A stretch of DNA of 55,279 bases from JAAERC01 sp965602655 (GTDB taxonomy: Bacteria > Zixibacteria > MSB-5A5 > GN15 > PGXB01): NCBI GenBank assembly GCA_965602655.1, contig CBFCZE010000003.1, forward strand, positions 1-55,279. The letters are read 5' to 3'. Positions 1-9,183 of this stretch are shown piece by piece. Under the pieces are notes generated by a model. The model searched no databases, had not been told where the DNA came from, and was given only the letters and a program-made list of their open reading frames with translations. Each line of letters opens with the position of its first letter. Position 1 is the stretch's first letter. A program made the position numbers and the translations under genes.

Positions 1-97
1 CCAACGATAAACGATTCGATAAAACTGCCGCGACATGCAAAAATAATCGGTTATTGTGCTTTGATAATATTTATAATCAGTTTTATCCCGGTGCCGT

Positions 98-1597
98 TTA
101 AGATGGTATAAGCATTTTCATCTTGAGACCTGATTGACCGCCGGCTATCGCATCCTGTTTGATAAGACCGTCCTCAAATGCCTTTAGAAATATATCGACA
201 ATCTCCGGATCAAATTGGGTTCCTCTGAATTTTTTCAGTTCGTCCAGGGCTACTTGAGGATCACGGCGGTCGCGATAAGGTCGATCAGAGGTAATAGCAT
301 CATACGTATCGACAACGGCCAACAGACGGCCCTCAATCGGAATATCCTCACCCTTTAGGCCTTTGGGGTACCCACTACCGTCGTACATTTCATGATGCGC
401 GATTATATACGGCATAGCCGGCTTCAGAGACGGAATACCCTGCAACATATGGGCGCCAAGCTCCGGATGTTTCATCATGATGTTTCGTTCGTATTCGGTT
501 AGTCGGCCCGGTTTGTTTAAAACCGAATCCGGAACGCCGATTTTACCAATGTCATGCAGAATACATCCAGTTCGTAACTCGGCCAGCTTTTTGGAACTCC
601 AGCCCATTTCACCGGCAATAATTCTGGCCAATCGATAAACACGGTCGGTATGACCGGCCGTATAACGATCGCGCGCCTCAACCGCGTTGGCCAGCGTTCT
701 AATCGTTTGAAAATATGATTTGCGAAGATTCTTATCAAGGTAATTGCTTTCTACCGCGTTGGCGGCATACGACACCAATAAAGATATCATCCGCTTCTGA
801 CCGGGCGAGATGTATGAAAAGGGATTGGTATAAACAAGATTCAACAAGCCGACTATTTCATCTTTGGAAATCAGCGGGTATGATAAGTACGACCGTTTTA
901 ATTTTGTACCGTTTCTGTTAAGTTCTTCGTCCAATGACCACAATCGTCTGTAATCGGAATTCTCCGGTCTCTTCTTATCTTCACCTCTGAGAAATTTTTC
1001 GATTGATTTATTCTTATATGAACCAGCCATACATTTCAATCGAAAATGCCCCGACTTTTTCGCTTTCAACAGTATGGCCGCAGAGGAACCGGGCAAAACC
1101 TCCACGGTCGTGTTAACAATAAGTTTTAAAAGCGGCGGCATTTTTATACCACTGGAAATCTCATCAGCAATTTTCAGCAATTCCAATTGACTTCGCAGTT
1201 CAACATTTTCTCTTTTTACCTGCTGGTTATCAAGTCCCCGCATGATAGTCGATTTTAAATCATCAAGTTTAAACGGCTTGATAAGATAATCATAACCGCC
1301 TTTTTTCAGTACCGAAATCGCTGTCTTAACGGTCGGATAACCGGTCATCAGGATAACAACCGCATCCGAATGAAATTTTAAAACATGCTCCAAAATTTGA
1401 ACGCCTGAAAAATCACCCATGACCAGATCGGTCAAAACCAAATCAATGCTATCGGAGGATATATAATCCATCGCCTTCAGGGGATTGGTAAATTTGTTCA
1501 GGCGATAATTCTTAAACTCAGATAGGGCCTCGGCAATTATATTACAAATATACTTTTCGTCGTCAATTACAACGATATGTTTGGTGTCATCGGACAT
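98..1597 (-). CDS. Response regulator with GAF and HD-GYP output (c-di-GMP phosphodiesterase)
   Basis: Signalling protein of 499 residues that probably hydrolyses cyclic di-GMP in the cytoplasm under control of a partner histidine kinase. Residues about 5-120 are a receiver domain: acidic pocket at IDDE (11-14), phospho-acceptor Asp57 in TDLVMGD, and the conserved Lys in LIKPF. A GAF-like segment (about 150-290) follows. The HD-GYP domain (about 300-480) carries HDIGKIGVP, HPELGA, AHHEMYDGSGYPKG and DTYDAITSDRPYR, so the metal-binding and substrate-loop residues of active family members look present. The start ATG follows a short upstream region with AAAGGAT. No kinase gene is adjacent, so the partner is unknown. 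A second HD-GYP-like protein lies at 46442-47887. Confidence 0.93.
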   Translation of the reverse strand: MSDDTKHIVVIDDEKYICNIIAEALSEFKNYRLNKFTNPLKAMDYISSDSIDLVLTDLVMGDFSGVQILEHVLKFHSDAVVILMTGYPTVKTAISVLKKGGYDYLIKPFKLDDLKSTIMRGLDNQQVKRENVELRSQLELLKIADEISSGIKMPPLLKLIVNTTVEVLPGSSAAILLKAKKSGHFRLKCMAGSYKNKSIEKFLRGEDKKRPENSDYRRLWSLDEELNRNGTKLKRSYLSYPLISKDEIVGLLNLVYTNPFSYISPGQKRMISLLVSYAANAVESNYLDKNLRKSYFQTIRTLANAVEARDRYTAGHTDRVYRLARIIAGEMGWSSKKLAELRTGCILHDIGKIGVPDSVLNKPGRLTEYERNIMMKHPELGAHMLQGIPSLKPAMPYIIAHHEMYDGSGYPKGLKGEDIPIEGRLLAVVDTYDAITSDRPYRDRRDPQVALDELKKFRGTQFDPEIVDIFLKAFEDGLIKQDAIAGGQSGLKMKMLIPS

Positions 1598-1753
1598 ATG
1601 TTTTTATCCTTTCAAACCTTCTTGCAACTAACCCTTCGGTCGCTCAGCTTGCCTGTAAAACTCTCCACTTCTGCATATCGGAGAATATCAGAAACTTAAA
1701 ATGGGCAAATTTCAATCTGTATTAAGATTGTTCTATGTATGGGAGAATACCTA

Positions 1754-2614
1754 TTAAGAATGAAATATCTCCTTCGCATGGTACGATGATCGCACCAAAG
1801 GAGCCGAAAAGACCGACCTGATTCCAGCCCGACGGGCCGACTCGGCCAGACTGTCAAACTCCGACGGCTCATAGTACTTGACAACCGGATGATGTTTTTG
1901 AGAGGGCGCCAGGTATTGCCCAATAGTCAAATACTCGACACCGGCGTTGCTCATATCGACAAAAACTGAATTCAATTCATCAACCATTTCACCCAGTCCC
2001 ACCATTAATCCTGATTTAACAGCGACATTTCCCTTCGATATCATTTCCAGCAATCCCAATGATTGTGCATAGTTAGCCTTCGGCCGGACAGTCTGATAAA
2101 GCCTGGGAACGGTTTCAATATTATGATTATAAACATCCGGTTTGGCATTCAGAACTTTTAATATATTTTTCTTAATACCTCCGAAATCGGGAGTAAGAAT
2201 TTCAATCGTTATTTTTTTGTTTAGCCCTCTGATAGCCTCGATAACTTTGACAAACTGTTTTGCTCCTCCGTCCGACAGATCATCTCTGGTCACCGATGTA
2301 ATAACGGCATGTTCAAGGTTCAGTATTGCGACCGCCCCGGCAACACGATTTGGTTCATTTTCATCAACAGGTTTTGTCCTACCGGGTGAAATATTGCAAA
2401 AACTGCAATTGCGTGTACAGATATTTCCAAGTATCAAAAAAGTGGCGGTTCCGGATGAAAAACATTCACCGCGATTGGGACAATTAGCCTGCTGGCATAC
2501 TGTTTCCAGACGATTATTTTTTATAAGTGATAATGTTTCCAGATACCTTTTGTCTCCGCAGGCTTTAACTTTCAGCCAGTCAGGTTTGGCGATTTTGTTT
2601 ATTTTTTTTGACAT
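1754..2614 (-). CDS. lipA: Lipoyl synthase
   Basis: Radical SAM enzyme that inserts two sulfur atoms into octanoyl-lipoyl domains to make lipoate, the cofactor of pyruvate and 2-oxoglutarate dehydrogenases and the glycine cleavage system. The 286 residues match the usual family length. Both cluster motifs are visible: the auxiliary cluster CQQANCPNRGEC and the radical SAM triad CTRNCSFC. Other family hallmarks are HNIETVPRLY, KSGLMVGLGE and the C-terminal RSSYHA region holding the conserved serine that ligates the auxiliary cluster. No lipB or lipoate ligase is adjacent. It is divergent from the secreted dockerin protein that follows. Confidence 0.96.
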   Translation of the reverse strand: MSKKINKIAKPDWLKVKACGDKRYLETLSLIKNNRLETVCQQANCPNRGECFSSGTATFLILGNICTRNCSFCNISPGRTKPVDENEPNRVAGAVAILNLEHAVITSVTRDDLSDGGAKQFVKVIEAIRGLNKKITIEILTPDFGGIKKNILKVLNAKPDVYNHNIETVPRLYQTVRPKANYAQSLGLLEMISKGNVAVKSGLMVGLGEMVDELNSVFVDMSNAGVEYLTIGQYLAPSQKHHPVVKYYEPSEFDSLAESARRAGIRSVFSAPLVRSSYHAKEIFHS

Positions 2615-2753
2615 CTCTCAAAAAACTGTTTAAATTTTAAACACCCTTGTCAGTCCGGTCGTATTATATTACGGCATATAGACACAAGTTGTTAAGTTAA
2701 AAAGATTTCGCTCGATATCAAAGAAAGGAAATAAAATTATGAAGGGAGTCATA

Positions 2754-4925
2754 ATGAACCGGATATCTGTAATATCTATATTATTACTTTTGCTCAGTTT
2801 TTCAACAGTCCTGGCGCTTGATAAAAAGCTGGAACCAAGGGCGACATTATTAAAGGAAAAAGGCATCACCGAATATCGAGCCGCCCCGCAATTTGCCACT
2901 TCCGAGTTATGCTCGGTCAGACACGCCGGAGACGCAGAGTTATTAATTCTAAAATGGCTTTCGGGAAATGAACTATATAAAACATTTCAGAATCCGGCTA
3001 TGACCTGTACGGCGCCATATCCATTTAGCGTAGAAGAAGTATTTATGGTTCTTTACTTCGAGAGGGAGACTATTATCTACGCCTCCGTCGATGTTGAGAC
3101 AGCCGATCTTAGCGATCCATCCTGCCCGGTTCCGGGCGATTTAATATCGGTTTCATCGGAATATGGATTCCAACTCGACCCACCGGGATTATGGCGAATT
3201 GCCATTCCTCTCGATTCGGCCGCCGTGGTAAATGAACCTTACTTTACCGGTTTCTTTATTTCAACTTCATTAGTCCATCCTGACTCATCTTTCCAGGATA
3301 CCGTATCCCTTGTCATAGACACTAATCCGGAAATTTGTCGGGATTATAATATATGGGATGACAACATCGGCTATGTTGATCTGGGCGACGAAAACAATGA
3401 TTATTATACATTTCCGGGAAGACTTCTATTGTATTCGGCCGGTACCACCGGTGGTACGGGCGGCTATGATCCGATGCCCAAATTGTCATTTCTTGAACCA
3501 GGATATTACGAAAAAGCCGGGACGCCTTTGAGATGCTGGGCCTGGGACAGCGAAAACAGTAAAATTGTTGATTCGGTACGATACGAATATAGAACAACAA
3601 CCTCCGGCTGGGTCAGGTTTGGAGCAGATGCCAATGACAATCATGCTCTCCGTAATGGTGTCGATCCATCCGGGACCGGTCCGGGGTATGTTGTCGAATT
3701 AGGTCCGGCTGGTTTAACCGAGGGCCTGTATCGTTTTCGCGCCACCGCCTTTGATACCCTGATGCGAACCTCGGCGGTGCAAACTTATGTTGAAATCGAT
3801 CCGACCCCGCCGCGTATGGATTTTATTAAGCCGTCATTTATGGACACGCTCTGCCTGCCCTATGCCATAACGACTTTCACCGATGACGATGATATTTTAT
3901 CGGTTAAGTATTATCAGAAGAAACTCGAAACCGATTACTCGGTTTCGGTTGTCACCTTACACCAAATCGACTATGGTGACGTTGATTATGACACCAATGA
4001 TGGTAATCCCATCGCCGACGGCGAGTTTGGCGATTATTACTGCGGTCCGACGGCCGGTGCGATAGCTGTCAAGTACTGGTTTGATATGGGTTATACGGCG
4101 CTGATGAGGGAACTTGGCCGCACTATTCCTGTGGATACGGTTGTCGAAAGATTGAGTTCGGAAATGTATACCAGGACCCATAATGGTACTTATGATGATT
4201 TCTTTGTTGGCGGACTTCATAATTACATCCACTATCATGGCCAAGACCTGTTCTTAAAAAGTTATTATACGCCCAATTATATGAGCATGCGAGTAGCTTT
4301 CGAGGAAAGAGAAATGCTGCTGATTCTAGGTCTTTCCGGAAATCCGGGGATGTATGTTGTTATCTCGGCCATGACCGGTCTGGATAATGGCGGCGGTCAA
4401 TATGCAGTAACCATCTCCGATCCCATTAGCGGAACTTCAATTGACACTTACATTAGAAATAGCGGCGGCGGTTCACAAATCTTGTATGACGGCAGTTGGA
4501 TGGATATTGACATTGCAATCGCGGTTGGAGCCGACGGGCACAATAACTCGCGGGAGGAATTTGGAGAAGCTTCCAAAGTGATCAGCAATTGGGTATATAA
4601 CTGGGAATCGTCACCTGCGTTAAGCGATGATTCACTCTATTACATTACCACAATCGGAACCGACGCGCTTACCCGAACCGAAACTTCCACGACTTTAATT
4701 CGATCCCATTGTAATATTAATCGGGTTAAAGGCGATTATGACGGAAATGATTTAGCAAATTCTTTGGATATTCTGGCGTTGATAAACTATATCTATCAGG
4801 GCGGCGCCGTGCCGATCGGAGGGGCTCATCGTGCCGACGCCAACTGTGACAATCAAATAGATATCGGCGATGTCATTTATATGGTAAAATATATTTTTGA
4901 AAGCGGTGAAACACCCTGCTATTGA
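2754..4925 (+). CDS. Secreted dockerin protein with C39-like papain-fold segment
   Basis: Exported protein of 723 residues. The second ATG (2754) is preferred over 2739 because it follows GAAGGGAG by six bases and opens directly into a signal peptide (NRISVISILLLLLSFSTVLA). The central part has Ig-like or bacterial big-domain character. Around residue 429 there is DYYCGPTAGAIAVKYW, which resembles the Cys-Gly-Pro nucleophile helix of C39-like peptidases; a clear partner His was not identified. The last ~70 residues are two dockerin-type calcium repeats, with GDYDGNDLANSLDILALI and DANCDNQIDIGDVIYMV. Dockerins normally bind cohesins. A cohesin-like secreted protein lies at 23060-23611, but any pairing is speculative. 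Substrate unknown. Confidence 0.8.
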   Translation: MNRISVISILLLLLSFSTVLALDKKLEPRATLLKEKGITEYRAAPQFATSELCSVRHAGDAELLILKWLSGNELYKTFQNPAMTCTAPYPFSVEEVFMVLYFERETIIYASVDVETADLSDPSCPVPGDLISVSSEYGFQLDPPGLWRIAIPLDSAAVVNEPYFTGFFISTSLVHPDSSFQDTVSLVIDTNPEICRDYNIWDDNIGYVDLGDENNDYYTFPGRLLLYSAGTTGGTGGYDPMPKLSFLEPGYYEKAGTPLRCWAWDSENSKIVDSVRYEYRTTTSGWVRFGADANDNHALRNGVDPSGTGPGYVVELGPAGLTEGLYRFRATAFDTLMRTSAVQTYVEIDPTPPRMDFIKPSFMDTLCLPYAITTFTDDDDILSVKYYQKKLETDYSVSVVTLHQIDYGDVDYDTNDGNPIADGEFGDYYCGPTAGAIAVKYWFDMGYTALMRELGRTIPVDTVVERLSSEMYTRTHNGTYDDFFVGGLHNYIHYHGQDLFLKSYYTPNYMSMRVAFEEREMLLILGLSGNPGMYVVISAMTGLDNGGGQYAVTISDPISGTSIDTYIRNSGGGSQILYDGSWMDIDIAIAVGADGHNNSREEFGEASKVISNWVYNWESSPALSDDSLYYITTIGTDALTRTETSTTLIRSHCNINRVKGDYDGNDLANSLDILALINYIYQGGAVPIGGAHRADANCDNQIDIGDVIYMVKYIFESGETPCY

Positions 4926-4939
4926 TAAAATTGTGAATA

Positions 4940-4976
4940 AAAAAAAGGCCGCTTATAATCAGGCGGCCTTTTTTTA
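4940..4976. terminator. Bidirectional intrinsic terminator
   Basis: A-run, six-base stem GGCCGC paired with GCGGCC around a ttataatcag loop, then a T-run. The A-tract and T-tract make it symmetric. It sits between the convergent dockerin gene and the last gene of the capsid module, so it can end both transcripts. Confidence 0.9.
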
Positions 4977-4983
4977 TAAGTTA

Positions 4984-5322
4984 TTATCGCCGGGAAATCG
5001 AAGCCGAAGCGGCCCGCCGGGCAACCTCCGGAGTGATATCGCATATCTTAATAATCTTATCGACTGCTTCATCAAGATAAACGACCCATGATTTATCAGG
5101 ATATTTCAGCCGCAGTTCGTCGGTTACCTCATCGGCAATGGCCGCGATATAAGCCGCATACCGGCGTCTGCCTTCCACCTTCAGAAAGGGAACCAGATAC
5201 TTTTTGGCCGCCCAGGCGGCGACAATCATAATAATTGCACTCAGGCCGCCAACCAGATCGATTATGTTGCCGGTGATAAATTCCAATAGCGAGCTAATTA
5301 TAGGAATAAATGCTACTATCAT
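4984..5322 (-). CDS. Small phage-type membrane protein (holin-like position)
   Basis: 112-residue protein, last gene of the minus-strand capsid module. Residues 1-45 are hydrophobic, enough for one or two membrane segments (FIPIISSLLEF and IIMIVAAWAAKKYL). The rest is a charged helical tail with RRRYAAYIAAIADEVTDELR and DEAVDKIIKI. My impression is that similar small proteins occur beside structural genes of environmental phages, but I cannot name a family. A holin or spanin-like lysis role is possible from the layout; no endolysin is nearby. The start has a GGAGG ribosome site five bases upstream and lies 22 bases after the preceding gene. Function unproven. Confidence 0.7.
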   Translation of the reverse strand: MIVAFIPIISSLLEFITGNIIDLVGGLSAIIMIVAAWAAKKYLVPFLKVEGRRRYAAYIAAIADEVTDELRLKYPDKSWVVYLDEAVDKIIKICDITPEVARRAASASISRR

Positions 5323-5344
5323 ATTTCCTCCATTACTTATAATT

Positions 5345-6994
5345 TTACCAAGTTAGCATCCAACTGCCCAGATCGGGAATCAGCAGTCGTTCACGCAAAA
5401 CAGTGCCATCGCTTAATGTAATGGCTATTTCATATTTGCTTGTCGCGGGCGTTAAATCGGCACTTGGAATCAGATCGATATAAAAATATCCCGAATCATC
5501 GGTTTTGGTTTCTTTACTAAACGGCGATACAATCGTTGAACCGAGGCGGCTTACACCGGATGGAAGCCAGGCCGCCACCGTTGCACCATCTTCCGGGCTG
5601 CCTTCAATATCGTAAAGATATCCATACACTCGACAAAGGCTCGGATCGGCCGGTGTTCCGGGGTCAAACTGCCAGCCATAAACCGTATCGACACCGGCTC
5701 CGGCTACAACCACGGTATCAAAGTTTTCAAAGATATAGCCGGGGGATGAAGCGATAGCAATATAACTGGCGGCATTGAGATTAAATGAGGCTGTTCCCAG
5801 GATATCGGTTGTACCAACTGCGATAAGTACCGATTGATCCAGGTTCCGTATTGTTAAACCGACTCCGGGTATAATCTGGCTTACACCACTGTCAATTACA
5901 ACCAATTGATAAGAGTACCCGCCGCCGCCGCCACTCAATCCGGAAATTTCGGTATCAAGATACTTCCCGAAGGTTCCCGCATTGGTATGATTACTCTGAG
6001 GCGTGTTCCATACCGACGAAGCCACCTGCGCCGAATCGAAAATTTTATAGGATGACGAATCCTCCAAAACACGATTGGCTATCGTATCGGCATAAACAAC
6101 ATTGTTGTCCATAAGGATCTTACCACCGCTGCCATTCTCTATTGTGCCCGATACGCCAAGACCGATATCGATTGTGCTTCCCTTTGTATAAATCCCGATT
6201 CCGCTGCCACCATCGGTCAGCAAACCTATGGACGTACTGCCGGCGCCGTTGGCATCGAAAAATACGGCCGGAGAATTAACAGAACTGTTTTCAACATAAA
6301 AACTGCCGCTGGTACTGTTGGCGCCGCTGATAGCAAACCTTTTTAACAAAAAGGTGGAATCTGTCCCGCCTGAATATGTCAGAATTCCATGGCCGGATGC
6401 GGTTGTATCGGTCGGCGTTACTTTGTCGGTGGCATTATCAAAAGCGGAGACCCAGTCATCCTGGTTTTGCAGTGTATCAAGTATCGCCATCAGCGAATCA
6501 ATCAGAAGGTGCAGGCTGTCAAGCGACATTTCGGCACTGCGGGCCGCCAGACCGGTTGAATCGCCGATATCATCAAGTTCCCAGCCGGTTATTTGAAATT
6601 GCCCCAGTGTGGGTGTCCGCATACTGCTGTCATCGTACACTGACAAAAAATTGTAGCTATACGTTCCAACGGCACCGATACCGTCGATATCCGCTGCCGC
6701 CCGGTGAAAATAATAAACCACATCACCACCAATAACAAATGAATCAACTCCGGTCATACTGACACCGGCCGATGAATCTCTGAAAACGACATCATCGGTA
6801 TTGCTCTTAAAAACGGTGAAATAGCCCGAATCAAGCTTATCGGCAGGGTTCCCGCTGGGAAGAAGATTGAGAATATTAAACGTCAATGTATCTTCGCTTG
6901 AATTGCCGGAATTATTCACAATCGGGACGCCTGACGATTTAAGACAAAATGGAATAAGCAATAGCAAAGTTGAAACCAAAACAATTTTCTTCAT
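5345..6994 (-). CDS. Phage fibre-like appendage protein with apparent signal peptide
   Basis: 549 residues rich in Gly, Ser, Asp and Thr, as in phage appendage proteins. The start (KKIVLVSTLLLLIPFCLKSS) looks like a signal peptide. A helical stretch around 155-180 (SLDSLHLLIDSLMAILDTL) may trimerise. The middle is Gly/Ser-rich beta sequence. The segment VWNTPQSNHTNAGTFGKYL resembles a repeat seen in many phage fibre proteins. The C-terminal ~90 residues (RVYGYLYDIEGSPEDGATV onward) look like a carboxypeptidase-regulatory or Ig-like beta-sandwich. It starts two bases after the DNRLRE gene, so the two are probably co-translated. A signal peptide is unexpected for a cytoplasmically assembled virion part; the protein may instead reach the cell surface. 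Homology calls here are by eye. Confidence 0.65.
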   Translation of the reverse strand: MKKIVLVSTLLLLIPFCLKSSGVPIVNNSGNSSEDTLTFNILNLLPSGNPADKLDSGYFTVFKSNTDDVVFRDSSAGVSMTGVDSFVIGGDVVYYFHRAAADIDGIGAVGTYSYNFLSVYDDSSMRTPTLGQFQITGWELDDIGDSTGLAARSAEMSLDSLHLLIDSLMAILDTLQNQDDWVSAFDNATDKVTPTDTTASGHGILTYSGGTDSTFLLKRFAISGANSTSGSFYVENSSVNSPAVFFDANGAGSTSIGLLTDGGSGIGIYTKGSTIDIGLGVSGTIENGSGGKILMDNNVVYADTIANRVLEDSSSYKIFDSAQVASSVWNTPQSNHTNAGTFGKYLDTEISGLSGGGGGYSYQLVVIDSGVSQIIPGVGLTIRNLDQSVLIAVGTTDILGTASFNLNAASYIAIASSPGYIFENFDTVVVAGAGVDTVYGWQFDPGTPADPSLCRVYGYLYDIEGSPEDGATVAAWLPSGVSRLGSTIVSPFSKETKTDDSGYFYIDLIPSADLTPATSKYEIAITLSDGTVLRERLLIPDLGSWMLTW

Positions 6995-6996
6995 TA

Positions 6997-7701
6997 CTAA
7001 TTTACTCCCTGTGATTCTAATATTATTTTTCTTCTGCGATAAATTTCCGATCCGGATTGATCCGGTGTATATTCAATATACAGCTTTGGCCGGGGATATA
7101 ACGTCTCATTAAAATTTTCCGAGCTGTAAATATATACTGTATCTCCGACTTCTAAAATTTGAGTCCTTATTATCATTCCATAATTATCGTAAGTGCCGTC
7201 AACCCAATCCTGGATAAGTTCGGTAAGTCCACCGCCGTCACCGCGCTGGCAATAAACATCTTCGTTATACGCTTCGGCACCAAGGTCAGTAAGGCTGTCA
7301 ATTACAGTATTGTTATAATCACCACCACCGGTAGTCCAGGCAACAATATCCGGCGAAGTCTTCGCGTTATCCCAAGTAAATTGTGTTTCAGTCCAATCTC
7401 TTGTAATACGATAAAAATATAATTTGACATCATCATCCGGTGCATGCCGACATAACTTTAGACTGACCGAATCAATATTTCCTGAGATACCGGACAGGTC
7501 AAACCTCAGAAAGCCGTAATATGTGCAATCGGAAAAACCACACATTACATAAAACCAGGTTTCGGTACCTCTCGGTTGCTCATGAAGATTGCCGTCGGTA
7601 TAGCCATCATCCATATCGTTCATCCCGTCAAGAGTCACCGAATCGGCAAAAACAACCGAGACAGTAAAAAAAGAGGCAAGTATTATTGCAAAATATCTCA
7701 T
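6997..7701 (-). CDS. Exported DNRLRE-domain protein
   Basis: 234 residues with a signal peptide (RYFAIILASFFTVSVVFA) followed by a DNRLRE-type beta-sandwich: FLRFDLSGISGNIDSVSLKL, RDWTETQFTWDNA, LTELIQDWVDGTYDNYGMII and PRPKLYIEYT are the usual landmarks of that family. DNRLRE domains occur in secreted and surface adhesive proteins, and sometimes in phage-encoded appendages. A short basic tail (RRRKIILESQGVN) ends the protein. It lies in the same tight minus-strand operon as the capsid genes, nine bases after the small basic protein. Together with the next gene it forms a pair of apparently exported proteins inside a particle operon. Confidence 0.8.
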   Translation of the reverse strand: MRYFAIILASFFTVSVVFADSVTLDGMNDMDDGYTDGNLHEQPRGTETWFYVMCGFSDCTYYGFLRFDLSGISGNIDSVSLKLCRHAPDDDVKLYFYRITRDWTETQFTWDNAKTSPDIVAWTTGGGDYNNTVIDSLTDLGAEAYNEDVYCQRGDGGGLTELIQDWVDGTYDNYGMIIRTQILEVGDTVYIYSSENFNETLYPRPKLYIEYTPDQSGSEIYRRRKIILESQGVN

Positions 7702-7710
7702 TTTAAAATA

Positions 7711-7980
7711 TCACCTTTTGGTTTTCTTTTTGGCAGATGCAGATTTTTTGGGTTTACTTAATTCCTCCTGCCTCAATTTATTAACCATATCCCAGAATTT
7801 TTTCTCACCTTTTCCCTCCACGGAAAGTTTTCTTTTTAATTCAATCACTTTCAAAAGATCACCTACTTTCGGTTGTGACGTATTATTCTTAATTGCATCA
7901 TATATTCTTTTTTTTAAGTCTTCGAGAATATCAAGATCATCAGTCTTCTTTTCATCCTGTCCATCTGAATTTGATTTCAT
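7711..7980 (-). CDS. Small charged helical protein of the capsid module
   Basis: 89 residues, predicted helical and very charged, ending in a Lys/Ser-rich tail (KPKKSASAKKKTKR). The ATG at 7980 is chosen because it lies four bases after the stop of the preceding gene; the longer reading from 8082 would overlap that gene by about 100 bases. The segment KVGDLLKVIELKRKL followed by KFWDMVNKLRQEEL has the feel of small DNA-packaging or terminase-small-subunit helices, and no other small-terminase candidate is seen beside the large terminase. That role is only a guess. Confidence 0.6.
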   Translation of the reverse strand: MKSNSDGQDEKKTDDLDILEDLKKRIYDAIKNNTSQPKVGDLLKVIELKRKLSVEGKGEKKFWDMVNKLRQEELSKPKKSASAKKKTKR

Positions 7981-7984
7981 TATC

Positions 7985-8374
7985 TCAAACACCCATTTCG
8001 TAAATGAATAAATCAACGCTGACGGGGCCGGGCGCGCTAATATCGCGAGCCATTCGAAATCCTGCATTGGATTCTTCCCCAATTAAATAGGCCGTATATG
8101 GCGAACGAAATCTGACCAATACTTTGGGCGAATTAATTATTTCCGGAAGGCTGTTTCCTCTAAAGTCAATTAGATCGGAAAAGCGAACATCCTGAACGGC
8201 GCCACCGATGCCGGTTGTGCCAAACATAATACGATTGGCGGCATCAACATTTTCAACACCAAGATACAAAAAACGGGCTTCATCGGCGGTTCCAAAGATT
8301 TGGAAATTCCGCACCACCCACAACCTTCGACCCCTTAAATAACTTATCGAAAACAAAATGTCATCCTTTCTCAA
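7985..8374 (-). CDS. Hypothetical virion neck/connector-like protein
   Basis: 129 residues, mainly beta by appearance (LWVVRNFQIFGTADEARFLYLG, KVLVRFRSPYTAYLIGEE, PVSVDLFIYEMGV), with no recognised motif. It follows the connector-like gene with a TTG start that overlaps the previous TGA stop by one to four bases, so it is translationally coupled. Position after the connector gene fits a head-completion or stopper role, but this is inference from gene order only. Confidence 0.6.
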   Translation of the reverse strand: MRKDDILFSISYLRGRRLWVVRNFQIFGTADEARFLYLGVENVDAANRIMFGTTGIGGAVQDVRFSDLIDFRGNSLPEIINSPKVLVRFRSPYTAYLIGEESNAGFRMARDISAPGPVSVDLFIYEMGV

Positions 8375-9183
8375 GAACGTATCGGGCGACTCATGCGCGA
8401 AGCACCCGGATGGAATTTTCTTATCAGTTTTTCAAAGTCGGTTCGATAACTATCGGCGAGTGAAAGCCACCAGCGAGTTTCTTTTTCGCCGTTTCCGCCG
8501 TACCGCAAACATCCAGCCGCCTCAATTCGGCAAAGCAAAGATACCGCCATATAAGTTGCCGCCGTTTGCAGGACCAAATCGGCCCCAAAGGCTTGATCCG
8601 GATCAATTTCACTTTCGACAATGGCATTAGCCTGATTAACCGCCTCAATAATTATCTCATCATTGAGAAGACTCTGTAACAGTTGATAATCAATCAGTAC
8701 CATTTGGCCGATTTGAATAGCACTGCCGGCAAGACGCTTTATTGTTCCGGACTGATGACCGACACTAAAATCGGTGTTTTCAATGTACTGTGTATAATAA
8801 TGGTACCATAAGGCGGTTTTGCTTCCACTGCCGACTTCACCGCCGTCGATACGAATTATTTTGCCGTTGGTATAGTCAATCGAAAAATCCGTATTCTCAG
8901 TATATATTTTCCCCAGCGAACTATCCGAAGCGACCGCCACCGAATTGGGAACCAACTGCCCATGGGCAAGTGAAACGGCACTGTCGCCCAAAGTCACTTC
9001 CTCGAAAGTGGGCTCGGCGCTGCCTATTGCTTTGACAACCACCGTATCTTTGATAATACTATGCCCGGGAAGTAAAACTTCCTCCAGACCCGCAAAAGTA
9101 ACCGGATAATCTTTTTGCAAACCTCCGGGAAGATTGCCAAAGCTGACATATTTTCTGACCAGTTCTACATTTGTGTATGACAT
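8371..9183 (-). CDS. Head-tail connector-like protein
   Basis: 270 residues. The N-terminal two thirds is beta-rich and contains two related stretches (ENTDFSIDYTNGKIIRIDG and ENTDFSVGHQSGTIKRLAG), apparently an internal duplication of a short beta repeat. The C-terminal part is helical, with DLVLQTAATYMAVSLLCRIE, similar in character to gp6/DUF3199-type head-completion proteins that sit on the portal. It starts directly after the propeller gene stop with GGAGCGATAA upstream, and overlaps the next gene. The connector assignment rests on the C-terminal helix pattern and gene order, so it is moderate. Confidence 0.6.
   Translation of the reverse strand: MSYTNVELVRKYVSFGNLPGGLQKDYPVTFAGLEEVLLPGHSIIKDTVVVKAIGSAEPTFEEVTLGDSAVSLAHGQLVPNSVAVASDSSLGKIYTENTDFSIDYTNGKIIRIDGGEVGSGSKTALWYHYYTQYIENTDFSVGHQSGTIKRLAGSAIQIGQMVLIDYQLLQSLLNDEIIIEAVNQANAIVESEIDPDQAFGADLVLQTAATYMAVSLLCRIEAAGCLRYGGNGEKETRWWLSLADSYRTDFEKLIRKFHPGASRMSRPIRS

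Noticed and set aside
7981..8082. Longer form of the small charged protein starting at 8082
   Set aside because: It would overlap the upstream gene by about 100 bases; the ATG at 7980 is four bases after that gene's stop.
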